A stretch of DNA of 64,000 bases, taken from the NCBI GenBank assembly GCA_951394405.1, contig OX596335.1, positions 3,782,001 to 3,846,000 on the forward strand, in the 5' to 3' direction. How positions within the stretch are numbered: position 1 is the stretch's first letter; each line of letters opens with the position of its first letter. Position numbers and translations under genes: made by a program. A model generated the notes under the pieces. That model was not told the origin of the DNA, made no database searches, and was given only the letters and a program-made list of their open reading frames with translations. The stretch is from Coprinellus micaceus (Eukaryota > Basidiomycota > Agaricomycetes > Agaricales > Psathyrellaceae). Positions 26,790 to 39,928 of the stretch are shown piece after piece.

Positions 26790-29700
26790 TCATGGAATAT
26801 GAATATTAACACCAGCCTTCCCGAATGCCTGGACCGCACGGGAAGACATGCGGGCCCACATGTCTGCCTGTCGGAAACAGTATGCACGATGTCCGGGAGT
26901 GTCATGAGATGGCACCCAGCCACGTACCCCAGCTTCCCTTGACTTGCAATACCGGACGAACCAGTCCATTTCCGCCTTCAGCATAATGACCTCCTCCTTC
27001 CAGCGATCCAGCCTAGACTTTCCTCGAATCCAGTTCACGCGGTACACTGGGCACAATTAAAAATGTGATACCATGGCGAGGGTTCTGTACTCACTTTCAG
27101 TCATGTAGTCCGGGCGACCCTTGGTGTGTTTTCCAAGCGCCGTGGTCCAGATCCAGGAGAGGCCTTCATTCCGTTGACCCCTCGCGTTTGGCTTGTACAC
27201 AGACGTGACGGCCTTCAAGTCCCCGCGTGTTATCGTCTTTAGATGTGGGTACTTCTGCTTCACACCCAAGCGCTCTAACGCCCAGAGGGCCTCTTCGTAA
27301 CGTTTGACCTGGTGCCGCATCTCCTTCTCCACAGTGTTGATGTCAGCGTAATTTCTGAGCCTGTCGCGTTTGCCGAGGGCGAGCTCCTTGTTGGCTCGGT
27401 ACATTGCTGACTTCTTCGCAATATTCTTCCGAAGTTCCTGGAGACAGTCGTTTGCGTGTGCCACTCGGAGAGCCGCCTCGCGTGTCACAAGGATCTCCCA
27501 CTCCTTCGGGAGAGGATGCACAGAAGAGGGAAGTGGTAGGGACATTGATTCCGCGCGGTGGTGAGAGATATGCTGCGGGGCGCCGTTCTCTCGGTGCGGA
27601 CAGTAGCAGGACACGTCCTCCTCACAAACGCATGGCTCATGCGTTCCAGAGGACGATTCGGACAAATCAGCGAGATCTACGTCCGCGAACAAAGCAGAAC
27701 CTCTCGCATACCAGGTGGTGATACGCTTCAGCAGGGCCTGTCGCTTGTTGAATAGAGATAGGGTTGCATCGTCAGTGGGAGCTAAAGCATGAGCGAGAGC
27801 TAGGGATCGTATCTCGATCCTTCAGCAATATATGAGTGAAATATCACCGCAAGGATAAGCTTGCACCTACTGTGTGTGCTGGATGTCTATCGCAGCCTGG
27901 AGCCAGTTGGTGGTACCTCTCGCAGAGCCATTCCTATTTTCATCTTCAACGAGCCGAGCTTCGACGGTGAGTGCGGAGTCCACTATATGATGACGGCCGT
28001 CAATATTTGGCGGACATCGAGAGGTGTTGTCGTACCTTTCTCAATGTTCGGCAGGTATATATCCATGGCTGGGATATCCCCCGCCTTTCGTTTGCGGTTA
28101 GCGGTCTCCATCTGGCCTTTCCAGGCTGCCCGTTCAGTATCCGATCCCGTGGTTTGAACCGCAGTGTAATACTCCCTGGCCTCACCTAATCCCACCAGAG
28201 CACGGGAAAGGGATGAGATGAGGAAGGAAACTGAAACATTGTCGGATAACTAGGAAACGGATTTCGATGCAAAACGAACTCACCTACGCCCTGCAACTTT
28301 TTCCAGTTGATATCCGCGATGCAGGCGTCCATCATCTCCGCTCGGTGTGGAAGTGTCATCGTGCGGGTAATGTAGGCAACTTCGTTCAGCACGGACCAAA
28401 GGGACTCCAGGATCTCACCACTGGTCATCCCTGCGCCTGGCATGAACGTGCTGGCGAATCTCGGGAGGCAGTCCTCTTTGTGTCCATGAACATGAAAAAG
28501 CCCGATGAGGTACACAATTTCGAGTTGTGCGGATATCGAAAGACATTTGCCAGATTCGATCCTTTGGCGTAGGTTGACGCAGTACTGGCAATTGACGTCG
28601 TATGAAAAGCGGAGACCGGGGGTCTGTTCCGCTTTTGTTGTTTTGACCCCTTGATTCAGGGAGAGGTCAACGATCTGCTGTCTGTGGTCCGCACAAGCGC
28701 GATGAGCCCTTGTGGAGTATGTGTAGGTTGACGTCGCACCACGTACCTCTCGCCTTTCTCCATATCCACGACGGAACTCGGGGCGAAGCACCCGTGCCGC
28801 GTACAAGCGACAGCCACGACACCGGTTACATCATACCCTTTCTTGGGTTTATCTTTATCCTCTACAGCGGAATGGTGATTGCATGTCGGAATCTAGTGTC
28901 GTCCGATCGCGGACAAGTTCAAGTTTGGATAGCGTGAGGTGGAAAGACCGGGATAAACATACCTGATCGGTCTCAGACGAAGAGGGAATGTGTTCTTTCA
29001 AAAGCTTTTGCTCGATCATATATGCTGCCCCGTCGGTCAGAGAAACACCTTGAAGTACACCCCTGGACAGGAGGTGATTCAGGACGAAGTTCCCGTCCGT
29101 CATGAGGTACCGCCAAAACTTCCAGCTAGTTGTAAATGGTCAGCGGGGGTCACATTGGATGAAAAGTTGGATAGGCATACACATGCGGGTCTTGGCGCCA
29201 ATCTGGAGGGAGATTGAGGCCTGGCTGGGGACACACAGCGCAGAAGAGAGCCAGATCTCCAATTCCGGGTTTCTTTCCCCGCTGTTCATGGGCGAATCCG
29301 TAACGTTTGAGTAGAATTAAGAAGTTATATTGCTGCCAAACCCGTGCGAGCTCACGATGGCGGTTCTGTAAATCTCATGAATGCGTGATCCGGCAGGCGG
29401 AATGACCCCACGTACCGGAGTTGTATCGGGGAAGGCAAAGTTTGTCTTCCGTCGGAGGATATCACAATAGTTCTCCGTGGACATCTTAGCTTCTACTTTT
29501 GTCAGATGGAAGTCCTTGAGGCCTTCGAATGTGAATACCGTACTGATCCTCTTCCAGGATGCAGGGTAGAAGCCCATCGCCAGGAACTGCAGATCTTCGG
29601 CGGTGAGGGAGTCCCCCACTGGTACCGTTGGGTCAGGCAGATGGGCGCTGTTTGACTTGCAGAGGCATGGGTAAACCGGGAGTTGGTGGAATCCATTGAC

Positions 29701-30565
29701 ATGAACCACCGTCACAAAGCGGCCCGCACCAAACACGGTACATTCGGGCAAGGCCCCGTATGTGTGGTCATTGTCCGCAATCGGGGACGCCGTGAGACAG
29801 TTGTTGTGTTTCAAGGCGCGGTCTTCAATTTCATCGAGAGAGGCTGTATATCTGGGGCACAGGGACCCTCCATGGCCTAAACATATGATGTTTCCAACGT
29901 GCCACAGCCAAGCGGGAATGAAGGAATGACCATTCCAAGATTCGATCCGGTGTAAGGGCAACCGTCGATGAGAGGTCTTGCAGCATACTCGGCAGAGACA
30001 CATCCCTGGCACGCAATCAAGGCACCTCCAGATGGCGCCAGTTGAGCCACACTGAGAGCATGTTGTAGACCCATCTTCCCTTTCCAAAAGCGCATCCAGC
30101 CAAAGCCTCGATTTCCCCGTGAGTCATTCCTGCATGTAATCATGCGTTGTCTTTAAAAAAGTCAGTAGCTCATTCGGAACGTAGGGAGGCAAGATCAATA
30201 CACACTGTGCCCTCACTTGTCTTTCCATCATCTTGGGCAAACAACGCTTCCTTGAAAACAGGTTCAGGTTGTCCGTCGTCCGGGATCCGATGGTCATCGA
30301 TTTCGAAAGGATTTGAGGAAAAGTGAAACGTAAATTGATGTCGTTGCTTGGTTGTCTCTTCCGTGGTTGGTGGTGGTGCCACGGCATCCGATCTGGTGAC
30401 TCGCACCGTTTCCCCTCGAGCTTCCCTCCGTTTTCGTTTCTTTGATTTTGGTTCCTTATCCTGTGATAGCGGAAGCACGACCTTTGGGATATCGTAGACG
30501 CCTCGTTTCGTTCGTGTTCGGGCGAGGTGCATCTCGACCGGCCCTTTTGCCATTCTGGTACGCAT
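26790..30565 (-). CDS. KDZ (Kyakuja-Dileera-Zisupton) family transposase
   Basis: A cut-and-paste transposase with an RNase-H-like core. The first exon is basic and Lys/Arg-rich (KEPKSKKRKRREARG). The next carries the CxC2-type cysteine cluster that marks KDZ proteins, CSQCG...WRCLDC...CLCRVCCKTSHRRLPLHRIESWNG. Then FVTVVHVNGFHQLPVYPCLC and YPASWKRISTVFTFEGL, a TDGNF motif (29.1 kb), and the core block with SYDVNCQYC (Asp at about 28599), FHVHGHKEDC, MPGAGMTSGEILESLWSVLN and RTMTLPHR. The C-terminal exons (27.69-26.79 kb) are helical and end with the family-type WIRGKSRLDRWKEEVIMLKAEM. Introns are short; the first runs about 30203-30107. No stop codon interrupts the exons I followed, so it may be active. 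Confidence 0.85.
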
Positions 30566-30893
30566 GGTGAGGCCAGATATTCAGGGCACGCAGAGGCAAG
30601 GCAGCGAAAGGGTTTCGAGGAGTAGGGTGTGATGATCGTGCGAACGAGGAGAGGTGACAGGTGAAGACCCTTAAAGTACAAAAAGCATCCGTTCTCACAC
30701 TGATTCCGAGACCGAACCATGCCAGCCGCAAACTGACATGAGATGTGCGACGAGCCAGAGAGCATGTTCGAGCCAGCTCACGGTTTCATGTACAAATACT
30801 CTACCCTCTGCACGACAAAAGATCAGCATTGTCCACTGAGAACACCACCCACCCAACCATCTATCATACTTACTTTGTTCCCAACCCATCCCC

Positions 30894-33592
30894 ATGGCCG
30901 CTATCAAGTCCGCAACCCCAGTCCGTGGTCCGCATTCGGGGCAGGACTCGGACGATGGAATGTCGGACAACGAAGAACTTGACTTGTCCGCAGATGGGAC
31001 ACTCGATAAGAAGTTTACCGCAACGCAGCTGACCCTTCTTCATGCGGCGAAAGGCGAGTACAAGGAAGCATCTCCTGGTATGAGAGCCGAAATCGCGAAT
31101 CGAGTCGCCGAAACATTCATGACCAAGATCGAGGAGACTGGTCGTCGCCTGAAGCGTAAAGAGAAACGTGGGCTGACTAGGGTATGTGGCGAGCATGCGT
31201 CGCTGTCGGTGGCCCTACTGATTCATGTATCACCTAGCTCGTCCGGAAATGGTTCTCGCAGAGGTGCAGGAAGAGGCGGCAGGTTTCCATGTGGCAAGTC
31301 AAGTGGAATAAGCGGCAAGTGTTCTACAAGCAGAACTCGGGGTTAGTGGCTGCCCGCCAGAGGTTGTTGTACAATGTAGCTCTTGATGCCGTCGCAGATG
31401 TAGAGCTGAAGGGGGAGTCAGTCAAGAAGGAGGTGGCCGAGGTAGATATTGAGTATGTCGGTGACGTAGCGGAACCGGACGAAGCCCCACCCCTTGAACC
31501 CACAAAGCTGACACCTTTCTTCTTCTTCCAACGTGCTCTCTCCGATGAGATGGCACTTCTTGATGACGACGAGCTCGAGGTCTACGAGCGCATGGCGGAT
31601 GAGTGGAATGAGAAAGGTCCTAGCGATGAGGAGAAGAAGAGGTCAGTCCGTCTAACAATATTGAAAGCGTTATTGGGCTCATCACCGTCCCCGTACCCAG
31701 GTTGGCAGAGAAAGATGCTATTCGAGCTGCAAGGGAGTTTCACACGACGATGTGGACGCGCATGGGGGTTAGGATGTTCACCTTCCTTGCATACGAGGAC
31801 ATCGTTGGCGAAATAGTTGTGTGTGAGTAATGCCCAGTCCCGTCCTCGAACGCCTGCCCTAACCCTGTGTTCCCACTGCAGCGATGGAAGACAACAGCAA
31901 GCAGCTCGGCCTCCATTCCTTCAAGTCGGAATTCCGATCCGCTCTTCGTGCCACAAATATCTTCCGTCTCTGGAAACGGTTCGCGAACGTTGAGTTCCAG
32001 GAAGAGGAGATCGACCTCCCTATCCGTGGACGTTCCAAGCCACTTCTCCTCTTGGAAACGAACAGCCATGGGGAGCCCATAATACCTTGCCCTTCCAATA
32101 AGGTCAAGGACTGGCCCCAGTGGGAGTATCTACCCCATTTGATCCGGACCATCGTGACGGGTTGTCTCGGTATGTAAACCCTTCCCCTCCAGATATGAGA
32201 AGGGCATCATTATTGACAACAACTCCAGCGTTAGCATCTGGGAAGGCCAAAGAACACCTACACGTGAAATGGTCCCTGTACGCGAAGGACGTCCGAGTGT
32301 ACATTGCATCCAACTTTGTCCCGGATAACCTCACAGCGCTTTTCCGGGAGCCCTCGTCCTTGAAGGTGAATGAATGTCTCTTGCTTCTGACGCACTGGTA
32401 CGGACGTCAGGAGTCGGGACTAATCGCCTTCGAGTTCGAGAACTACATTGACGACCAAGGCGAGGCAGTCCCACGAGAAGCTCGAGTGTTCCTTCCAGTG
32501 GTGTCGTCCACCCATGAGGAACGGAAGGCTGGATCCGCGGACAACATAGAACTGAGCCCGCAGGCTACTCCGCTTGGACACAAGACGAAGATCCGGGGGG
32601 CACCGAAGTCGACGACACGGCAAGGGCGTTCCAACAAGAATCGTAAGGAAGCGCCAGCGAAACGGAAGGGGTCCAGTAAAGCCGATAGGTTGGATGAGGA
32701 CATCTATGGGTTGGCAAACATTTCCGCGAGACTTGGAGTGACAGAGGAGGACATCTCTGCATCGGTGGTTCAACGGAAGATCAAGAAGCCCAAGGCGAAG
32801 GCTCGAGGCCGCGTAATCGTCTCCGCCACTTCCGCCGTACCATCAGGCCAAGGGGCAGACGGTGGCATCTGGGACTATGCCTCCATAGGCACAAACGATG
32901 TTCTCACAAGTGGTCAGCAGCGTAACGTCAAGATGGAGCCAGACCGATCCATCTCCGCCGCGTTGTCAGTGAAGGTGGAAGAGAAAAACACGAGTGGTAT
33001 CCTGGAGGAGTCAGTCTCGATGGCCGGTCGGTCGATGAACTTTGACAACAACCCATCCCACCGGTCCCACCTGGCACTGACCGACTTCTCTCTTTCTCGG
33101 CCATCTTCTCCACCCTACTGCGCAGCGGACCATCTTTCCAAGCGTAGTGCGGTCGGGGGTCCGCCCATGGTAGTGGACCCAGACGCCTTCTGGAACGGGC
33201 TCAGCGCGACTGCCAAGGCGGACCTACTTCGCTTGGCACCCCAGGTTATTAGCGTTGACGAAGGGGTTCGTACCGAGGGACCAACCAGTCATCGTCCCAT
33301 CAATGTGTCACCCCGCCGCCCACTGCCTGCCCGCTCTCCGTCGCCGGACTCCCCCCTGCCTCCTGCCCCGTTACCGCACCCTTCCTTGGCGTCTGCAGCA
33401 ATCACTTCGTCCGAAGGGGACTCCAATCCATCAGGCCAACCAGAGGATAACCAGACTGTGGTCAAAGCTCCACGGGAACCTGAACATGTGAGACTCGCCC
33501 GCGAAGCAGAGGGTCACAAGTATTGGGGTCTAAAGGGCATCGACACACCACGAGTAAAGAAGGCCACGGTGAGGTACGATCCATCTCGTTAA
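30894..33592 (+). CDS. 821-aa protein of a family seen beside KDZ transposons, function unknown
   Basis: Five exons fit exactly: 30894-31181, 31238-31641, 31701-31822, 31882-32169 and 32229-33592 (2,466 nt, 821 aa). The N-terminal half has the block PTKLTPFFFFQRALSDEMA...EYERMADEWNEKGPSDEEK-type followed by KDAIRAAREFHTTMWTRMGVRMFTFLAYED, a layout I know from many uncharacterised agaricomycete proteins. The C-terminal half is basic, then disordered and Pro/Ser-rich (KAKARGRVIVSA; PARSPSPDSPLPPAP). It is divergent from the transposase, sharing a ~330-bp upstream region. Function unknown. Confidence 0.8.
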
Positions 33593-35735
33593 AACATGCG
33601 CAATCGACCATTATTGCCACATTTATAACCGTTCTTTACATATGGACGGTGTAGTCTGCGATCCCTTTGTCTTGTATCCATACCTTGTCCCGCCTGTAGC
33701 AGGGTTATTTGGCCCGTCCCTTGTTTCTTGTCTCCAGATATGGCTCCACTTCCCAAGCTTTTCCGCCCCTTGTCTATTTGTCCGGCGTAGCTATGGCAGC
33801 CCCTTCCAATATCTACGCACTGCGGCAGACAATCTTGTCCATCACTATCCATCATACTGGGATTTCGGCTCACGGAGACTGTTCTCAATGCCCTTGTCGA
33901 GGAAGTTGATCCTTTATATTGGCGAATATGGCGCTGTGCGGTGTCCAAGTAAAGCGATTTGGAGTGTTTAAGTCCTCCATGAGTCCTGATGACGGACATT
34001 GTGCGTCACCGTCCCGAACGTCTGTGATGCAAGGCGGATAACGTGCGGCGGATAACGTGTGACGGATAACGTGTGACGGATGACGTGGCACGGAAAATGG
34101 GGGGAACGCCGGGAATGCCAATATGTAGTGAGAGGATGGTGAAATGGAATTTGTGTGTCGACTGAATGAATAACTCAATGTGGGGCATCGGAGATCATTG
34201 GGCGCCCAACGAGTAGCGGACAAGGCGGATAAGTTCCCCGCTCTATGGTGGAATAGAGGCATACAGTAGACACTGCGACGGAGAACATGCTCCGTGATGT
34301 CGTGGCGGAGTGGGGTGGAATACTGAGATACGCTGATGGGGTGGGGTGCAATAAGTCAATGCAGTATGTCGGAAGGAACATAGAATCTGGTGAGGCAGTA
34401 ACGGCGTGAAATAAGCCAATGCAGTTTGTCGGAGAACGTTGTCCGTGAAGCGGGTGAATAAGGCAAAGCAGTGTGGCGGAGCGGGGTGGAACAAGGTTAA
34501 GTGACGGAGTGGGGCGGAATACGCCAATGCAGCGTGTCGGATACTGGACTCCGCCATGCGGCGGAATCAGCCAATGCGGTGTGGCGGAGCGGGATGGCAT
34601 ACGCCAATGCAGTGACGGAGTGGGGCGGAATAAGTCAATGCAGTGGGTCGGAGCGGGTTGGAATGAGGTGAAGCAGTGACGGAGTGGGGCGGAATGCAGT
34701 GTGTCGGATACTGCAATCCGCCATGCGGCGGAATCAGCCAATGCGATGGGGCGGAGTGGGGTGGAATACGCCAATGCAGTGACGGGGTCGGGTGTAATAA
34801 GTGAATACAGTTTGTCGCAGTACGTTGTCGGCGCTGCCATGGATGACGTTGCTGCTGTATGGCGGAGTAGGGGTGGAATAACTGAATGCACGTTTGGACA
34901 ACATCCTCCGCCATCCGGCTGAATACCACAATGCTTTCCTGTCGGAATGCCTTAGACGGACAACATCCGTGGACAGCAGGAATATTGTAGTCCGGTATGT
35001 CGGGGAATGTCCAGCGGATCACCGATAGCGGATAACGCATAGCACACGAGGTGGATCATAGAACAAATGATCCGCTGCAACTTCACCAGGCCATTCAAAG
35101 GACAATCCGCGCCAGCACACCGAGTGCATGCATGCTCTCTGTGAACAGCTTCCGTTGAACTTCACAATAGGTCATGTGCATGGGCTGAACAGCATGGTCC
35201 CCCACTGCCTATCTACCAGTCGATGCACCTCCCACGCTCTCTAGCAATTTGTCCGCCCCACTCCGAGCTTCAGCCATGTCCGCCCATGTCCGCAACTCAG
35301 CACATCCTCATATGTCTTTGCCCCTCTGCTGATGCGTGAAGTAGCTTAAATGAACATTCCCCTTGCAAAGCGCGTATCAGCACATCATCCATCTGTTTCT
35401 GCACTTCCGCAACGCCATGTCCAAGTTAATCTGGGTGTCATTCCGCATTTTGATCAGCCTCTCAAGTCATTTCCATGACGGGACGGTCCTCTTCATGGAA
35501 CCCTTGTAACCTACAAATAGTCTGGAAAGAGCATGATGTGTGCATAGGCGCGTAAGATACAGTTAGATACATGTGGCATGGGGAGTATAATGCAGGTAGC
35601 GCGGATCATAATAGAACAAAAGTATAAAGAAAAGAGCGTGTACACGCACAATGGAGTGGTCTGTCCGGGATTGAGAAAGGACGTGAAGAAGAGGATGGAG
35701 GCACTATCATACTTCTTACCCAAGCGCAATGGCAC
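33593..35735. other. Intergenic space between convergent genes, with minisatellite
   Basis: 2.1 kb between two gene 3' ends. Contains repeated GACGGATAACGTG units (34040-34085), the minisatellite described separately, and many CGGA/TGTCCG motifs (34950-34970, 35250-35300). Short frames here derive from the repeats and I support no gene. Confidence 0.6.
34290..34900 (+). repeat. Minisatellite, ~30-bp GGCGGAATA...CCAATGCAGT unit with higher-order copies
   Basis: Imperfect units of the type GACGGAGTGGGGCGGAATA followed by CGCCAATGCAGT are repeated many times. A higher-order block starting TGTCGGATACTG recurs at 34535 and 34702 (167 bp apart) with the same inner order. Unit cores contain CGGA, as do the dispersed CGGACA motifs of the island. 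Confidence 0.8.
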
Positions 35736-38700
35736 TCACTCGGGTCCGGGATTTGCACGTGTAACCCTTGCCCCCCTCGCCGCTCCACGCCCTGGTCGTC
35801 CCCTACCAGCTCCCCCACCTCGGACGCCAGAGCACCGCGGACCCGCCGCTCTTGCCGTCGCACGACCTGCCTGCCCAGGTCGAGTGGACACGGACATCCC
35901 CGCGCCCTGCTCATCCTCCAGCTCGGAAAGACTCGTCATCGTCGACATCGTCGCCGGCGAACCTCTGCCGCTCCTCGGCGCAGACCCTTCACCACTGCTT
36001 TGAACTTCCTCTTCCTCTTCCTCTTCCTCTTCCTCATCATCCTCTTCCTCTTCGTCGTCGTCTCCAGAGCTGCTCTCAGCGTCCCCACCACCGCTGCCTT
36101 CCCCCTCAATGTCAATGGTGGAGGTGGCAGTTATCTCCGCAGGCGGAGCACGCCCTCCGCGTCCAAGCCCACTTCCCCAAACCGCCAGTTGGCTAATCGC
36201 ACCTGGCTTGACACCGTGCTTGAGGGCCATGGCCGACAGCTTCGGCACGAATGGTTGGCCAAGTCCACCGGACACGAGGTTGAAACTGGAAACACCCGCC
36301 ATACTGAAGGAGTGAGTGGAGATCGCCCCTACCCGCGATGCTGGCGTAGGGGTGGTCTCGACGTCCGTATTTCGTTGTGGGCTGGGCGTCTTTTGGACAT
36401 CCATCGGGATCTGGTCGGATAGTGTTGCAGTCGATGATAACTTTGGAACCGGTGCCACCCCAATGCCTGAAGGGCCGGGCTGGGCGCTTAGAGTCTGCTG
36501 TCCAATCGCAAGCATCATCTTTAGACCTTCATCGGAAAGAGGGAGGTGAGTGGGGAGAGTGAACTCTTCCTCATCGCTGGTTTCCGGAACTACACCTTCG
36601 TCCTGTCCTGACGAATCGCCCTCGAGCTCTGTGGTGCCACTCTGCACGCTCCCTCTCTCGCTTCCGACGTTCGAGCTTCCTTCCCCATCCTCCCTTGCCT
36701 TGGAGGCGGCATTGGCAACCGCAGAGACGTTCGAACCCATCGAGGGTTGAAGTACGGCAGATGACTCCGATCGGTGGGTATCCGCTGCCACGGACACCAA
36801 ATCCGCTTGTTTACCGGGCCAGTTCCACGGTTCGATGGGAGCCATGGTGTTCGTGGATCCGAAATAGGAAGCAAGACCGACCGGTGACACGCTCTTCGGT
36901 GGAGCACCGCAGGAAAACGCCTTACCGCCTGATCCAGGGGGACCTGTTGAAGCGGTCTGCGGCGCCGCGCCTAACGTGAATGGGGCGGACGTCGTTCCGC
37001 TAGAAGAAATTGTTGGTGCTGCTCGCTGATACTGAAGCTGCACAGCGGCCTGCGATAACTTCAGGCATGCCGAGAGGGTCTCGTGGAGAAGGGGGTTGGC
37101 CTGAGACAAAGACGCCTGAAGCGCGCGAAATTGACCCTGGACTTCGTCTCGTAAGCCCCCCATTTGCGACCGGAGTGCTTTCAGTTCTTCGCGAACCCCA
37201 TTGAGTTCTTCACGAACCCCTTTCCGCTCCTCCTTGAGGCCTGGTGCCACACTTGCGTTCCCATCTCCGTCGCCGTCGACGAGCATGTCCCCACCGATTT
37301 CCGTCTGTGCTGTGGCCGTGTTTGACGAGGCTTTGGGTGATGACTGACCGTCGAGGAGTGCTTGTAACTGATCAACCCTTGATGCAAGATTTGCGTATGC
37401 TGCACCGAGGGTTTCCGATAACTTGGGTAACTCCACCCCCTGTTTGAAACCGTTCAGTTCCTCGACCTGCGCCATTGCCCAAGCATGGTTTTCTTTGGCT
37501 AGGGTCTCAAGGTCTGCTAGCTTCGGTTGGACCTGGTCGTCAATCTGTTTGTGGATCCTCGCAAAGTGTGCGGGGTAGTCCCTCTCGAGGACGTTCACCC
37601 TGTGCTTAGTGTCCCTCGCAAGTTTGTCCGTCTCCTCCAAGTCATCCCTCATTGTGTCCAAGTCGTACTCCATCACCTCCAGTTCTTTCGTCGCTGTTCT
37701 CACCTGACCGCTCATATCCTCAAGCTGTCCAGCATGAGCGCGCTGGCGTTCTTTCGTCAAATTGACCTCCTCGATGATGTCCTCCATGTCTTCCATCACC
37801 TCTCCATAGCTGGGGGGCAGCACTCTCTTCGAGGTGTCTTTGACGTTTTGCTGACGATCGTTGGGCTGGCCCTAAATCATGTCACTTCGTCATCATGTAT
37901 CTTTTCCATTACTATGTGAACGACGTACCGAGCCCGAGGCGCCTATTTGGGACCGTGTACTGACCCGACTCGCCGAGCGAGACATCTCCGCAGGTCGCTC
38001 CAGCTGCTGACCCATTTCTGCAAGCGGTACTACAGGAGGCGGAGCAACGACCCTCCCCCGCCCATCCAACGTCCAAATAGTGCTACCTTCGTCATTGCCT
38101 CCCGCACCGCGTCCTGCAGATTGACCTTGTGCGGAACTCGAGCCGCCTGTTGTCCGTCCCCCAACAGCATCGTCCCTGCTAGGCCCCGGGACACCGACGT
38201 CCATCGTTTCTCCCTTTACCTCTGCTCCCCTCTTGGTTCCTCGACTCCTCCGCTTTGGCTTCGTGTCGACTTCCCCCGGCACAACCTTCCTCTTCTTCCA
38301 CGACTTGTCGCACATGCGCTTCGACTTCCGACACCGATCGCAGGCGAGCTTGGCACCCCCCGTAGCTTGGCAGGGCTTGCCATTTGGAAGGCACCACTTA
38401 CTGCAGGGGACAACGAAGAACGGCACGTCATTGATGAGGTGGATTGAGCGATCCACCCCATCCTTCGGTGGAAGCGACGCCCCCGAGGGCGTTTCATCCA
38501 GCATGTCACTGTCGACGGCATCCTTGTGATCATCGGGCGGAGAGCCAGGTTGCTCATCCGATGGCGCCGTAACCCTCCGCTTTTTGGACGGGACCTTGCC
38601 AGCCAGCGGAACCTCCTCCTCCTCCTCCTCCTCCTCCTCCTCATCGCTGTCCTGTTGGGGTGTTTTCCGCTTTTTCCCCCCCCCGTCTACCCGGATCCCA

Positions 38701-39750
38701 TCGTCGCGTGCCCCTTGGACTCCATCAACGACGATTCCGTCCCCTTCAGGCGAAGCGGGCTCCACGTCTTCCTCCTCTGCGTTCAAGAGCGGACGACGGG
38801 GCCACGGTGTCTGCTTTGGCTTGCCCCCAGTACGCCGATCCTGCCTCTGGTCCTCCCTCCCCATGTCCACAAGCATCCCTTCATCAGTCAAAACCTCTCT
38901 CCTCTTGCCTTCCACCACGGCGCTCGCCCGACCACTCCCCGCATCGAGCAACGATTTCTCATCGTTCATAGTCGGCTTCCGGCGCCCTGCATTCACCACC
39001 ACGAAAGTTCGCTCATGTGGAGGTGGAGGGGCCATTGAAGGCCCACCCATTACCTCCCCTCCCAAATCCGTCCTAGTCGTCACGTCTTTCCGCATCCGGT
39101 CGGTCGCCTCCGTCCCATCCCGCATCTCGACATCCGCACCTGTACCCTTTCCTTCTGCTTCTTGGGGCTTCTTTGACTTGACCTTGCGCCTCTTCTTCTT
39201 CCCTTCCACAACCCCGGCCGTCACAGTGACTCCAGCGCTTATCCCTGAAAGCGCGCGATTCTTGAAGGGTGGGTTCTGGAACATGTTAAGATCGAGAGGC
39301 TGCGGCGTATTCCCGTGCTCCTGAAGGCTGCGGACCATGTCGGCTATCCACCAGTTCATCCTCTTGGAGCATCCATGCCTCTTGAAATCCTTCATCCCGT
39401 TCTTGAAGTTCGTAACAATTAACCACTAGCATCGCCGTCAATAGGGGCGCCGGCTCGGGATGCGGACAACTCACGGATATATCGACCATTTCCTGGCGTT
39501 TCTCCGTCAGGAATGCGTGTGCGCTCGCCGGATCCGATGGAACCTTCAGATTTGACGCCTGCTTCAGCATACCCTCCAGCAATAGAATGCACCGACGAAG
39601 TCCCTCCTCAGACAACGGCGCACCCTGGTCCGGATGTGCATTGGATTGCGATGCATCGCCTGTTCCGGCTTCGTCGACACCACCACTGACTTTGGTGTGA
39701 GGGCGCGGAGCTACTGCTGCTGTGGGTTGCGCCTGCTGGTTTCCGGACAT
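35736..39750 (-). CDS. 1,294-aa acidic coiled-coil protein with a zinc-cluster-like cysteine motif
   Basis: Three exons in phase 0: 39750-39475, 39401-37929 and 37871-35736. The second exon is Lys/Arg/Asp-rich with a Glu run (DSDEEEEEEEEEE) and a cysteine module C-x3-C-x5-C-x8-C-x2-C-x6-C around 38330 (ACDRCRKSKRMCDKSWKKRK), resembling fungal zinc-cluster DNA-binding motifs but not canonical Zn2Cys6. The third exon begins with a long coiled coil (MEDIIEEVNLTKERQRAHAG, ELNGVREELKALRSQM) and ends with an unbroken acidic run and an Arg/Gly-rich tail. It is divergent from the 39929 gene. DNA binding is inferred from the cysteine module; the family is unnamed to me. Confidence 0.75.
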
Positions 39751-39928
39751 TCTGTTGCGATCGATGAGGTGAAGGTTCTGGTCAAGCGTACTTTGTGGGA
39801 ATGAGATGCCCACAGGCCCTGGGAACCTGGTGATGTCGGACAACACGCGGCCATCACCTGCTTGCTTGCTCGTCGCGTGTGTTTCGGAACCACAACTTCG
39901 CTCACACCTCGTCTTCTCTTTCTTCGAA

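Noticed and set aside
36000..36150. Plus-strand hydrophobic frame rich in Leu/Phe
   Set aside because: It is the complement of the poly-Glu run of the 1,294-aa minus-strand protein.
38584..39324. 246-codon Ser-rich plus-strand ORF
   Set aside because: Antisense to the second exon of the 35736-39750 gene; the Ser run mirrors GAG/GAA codons.
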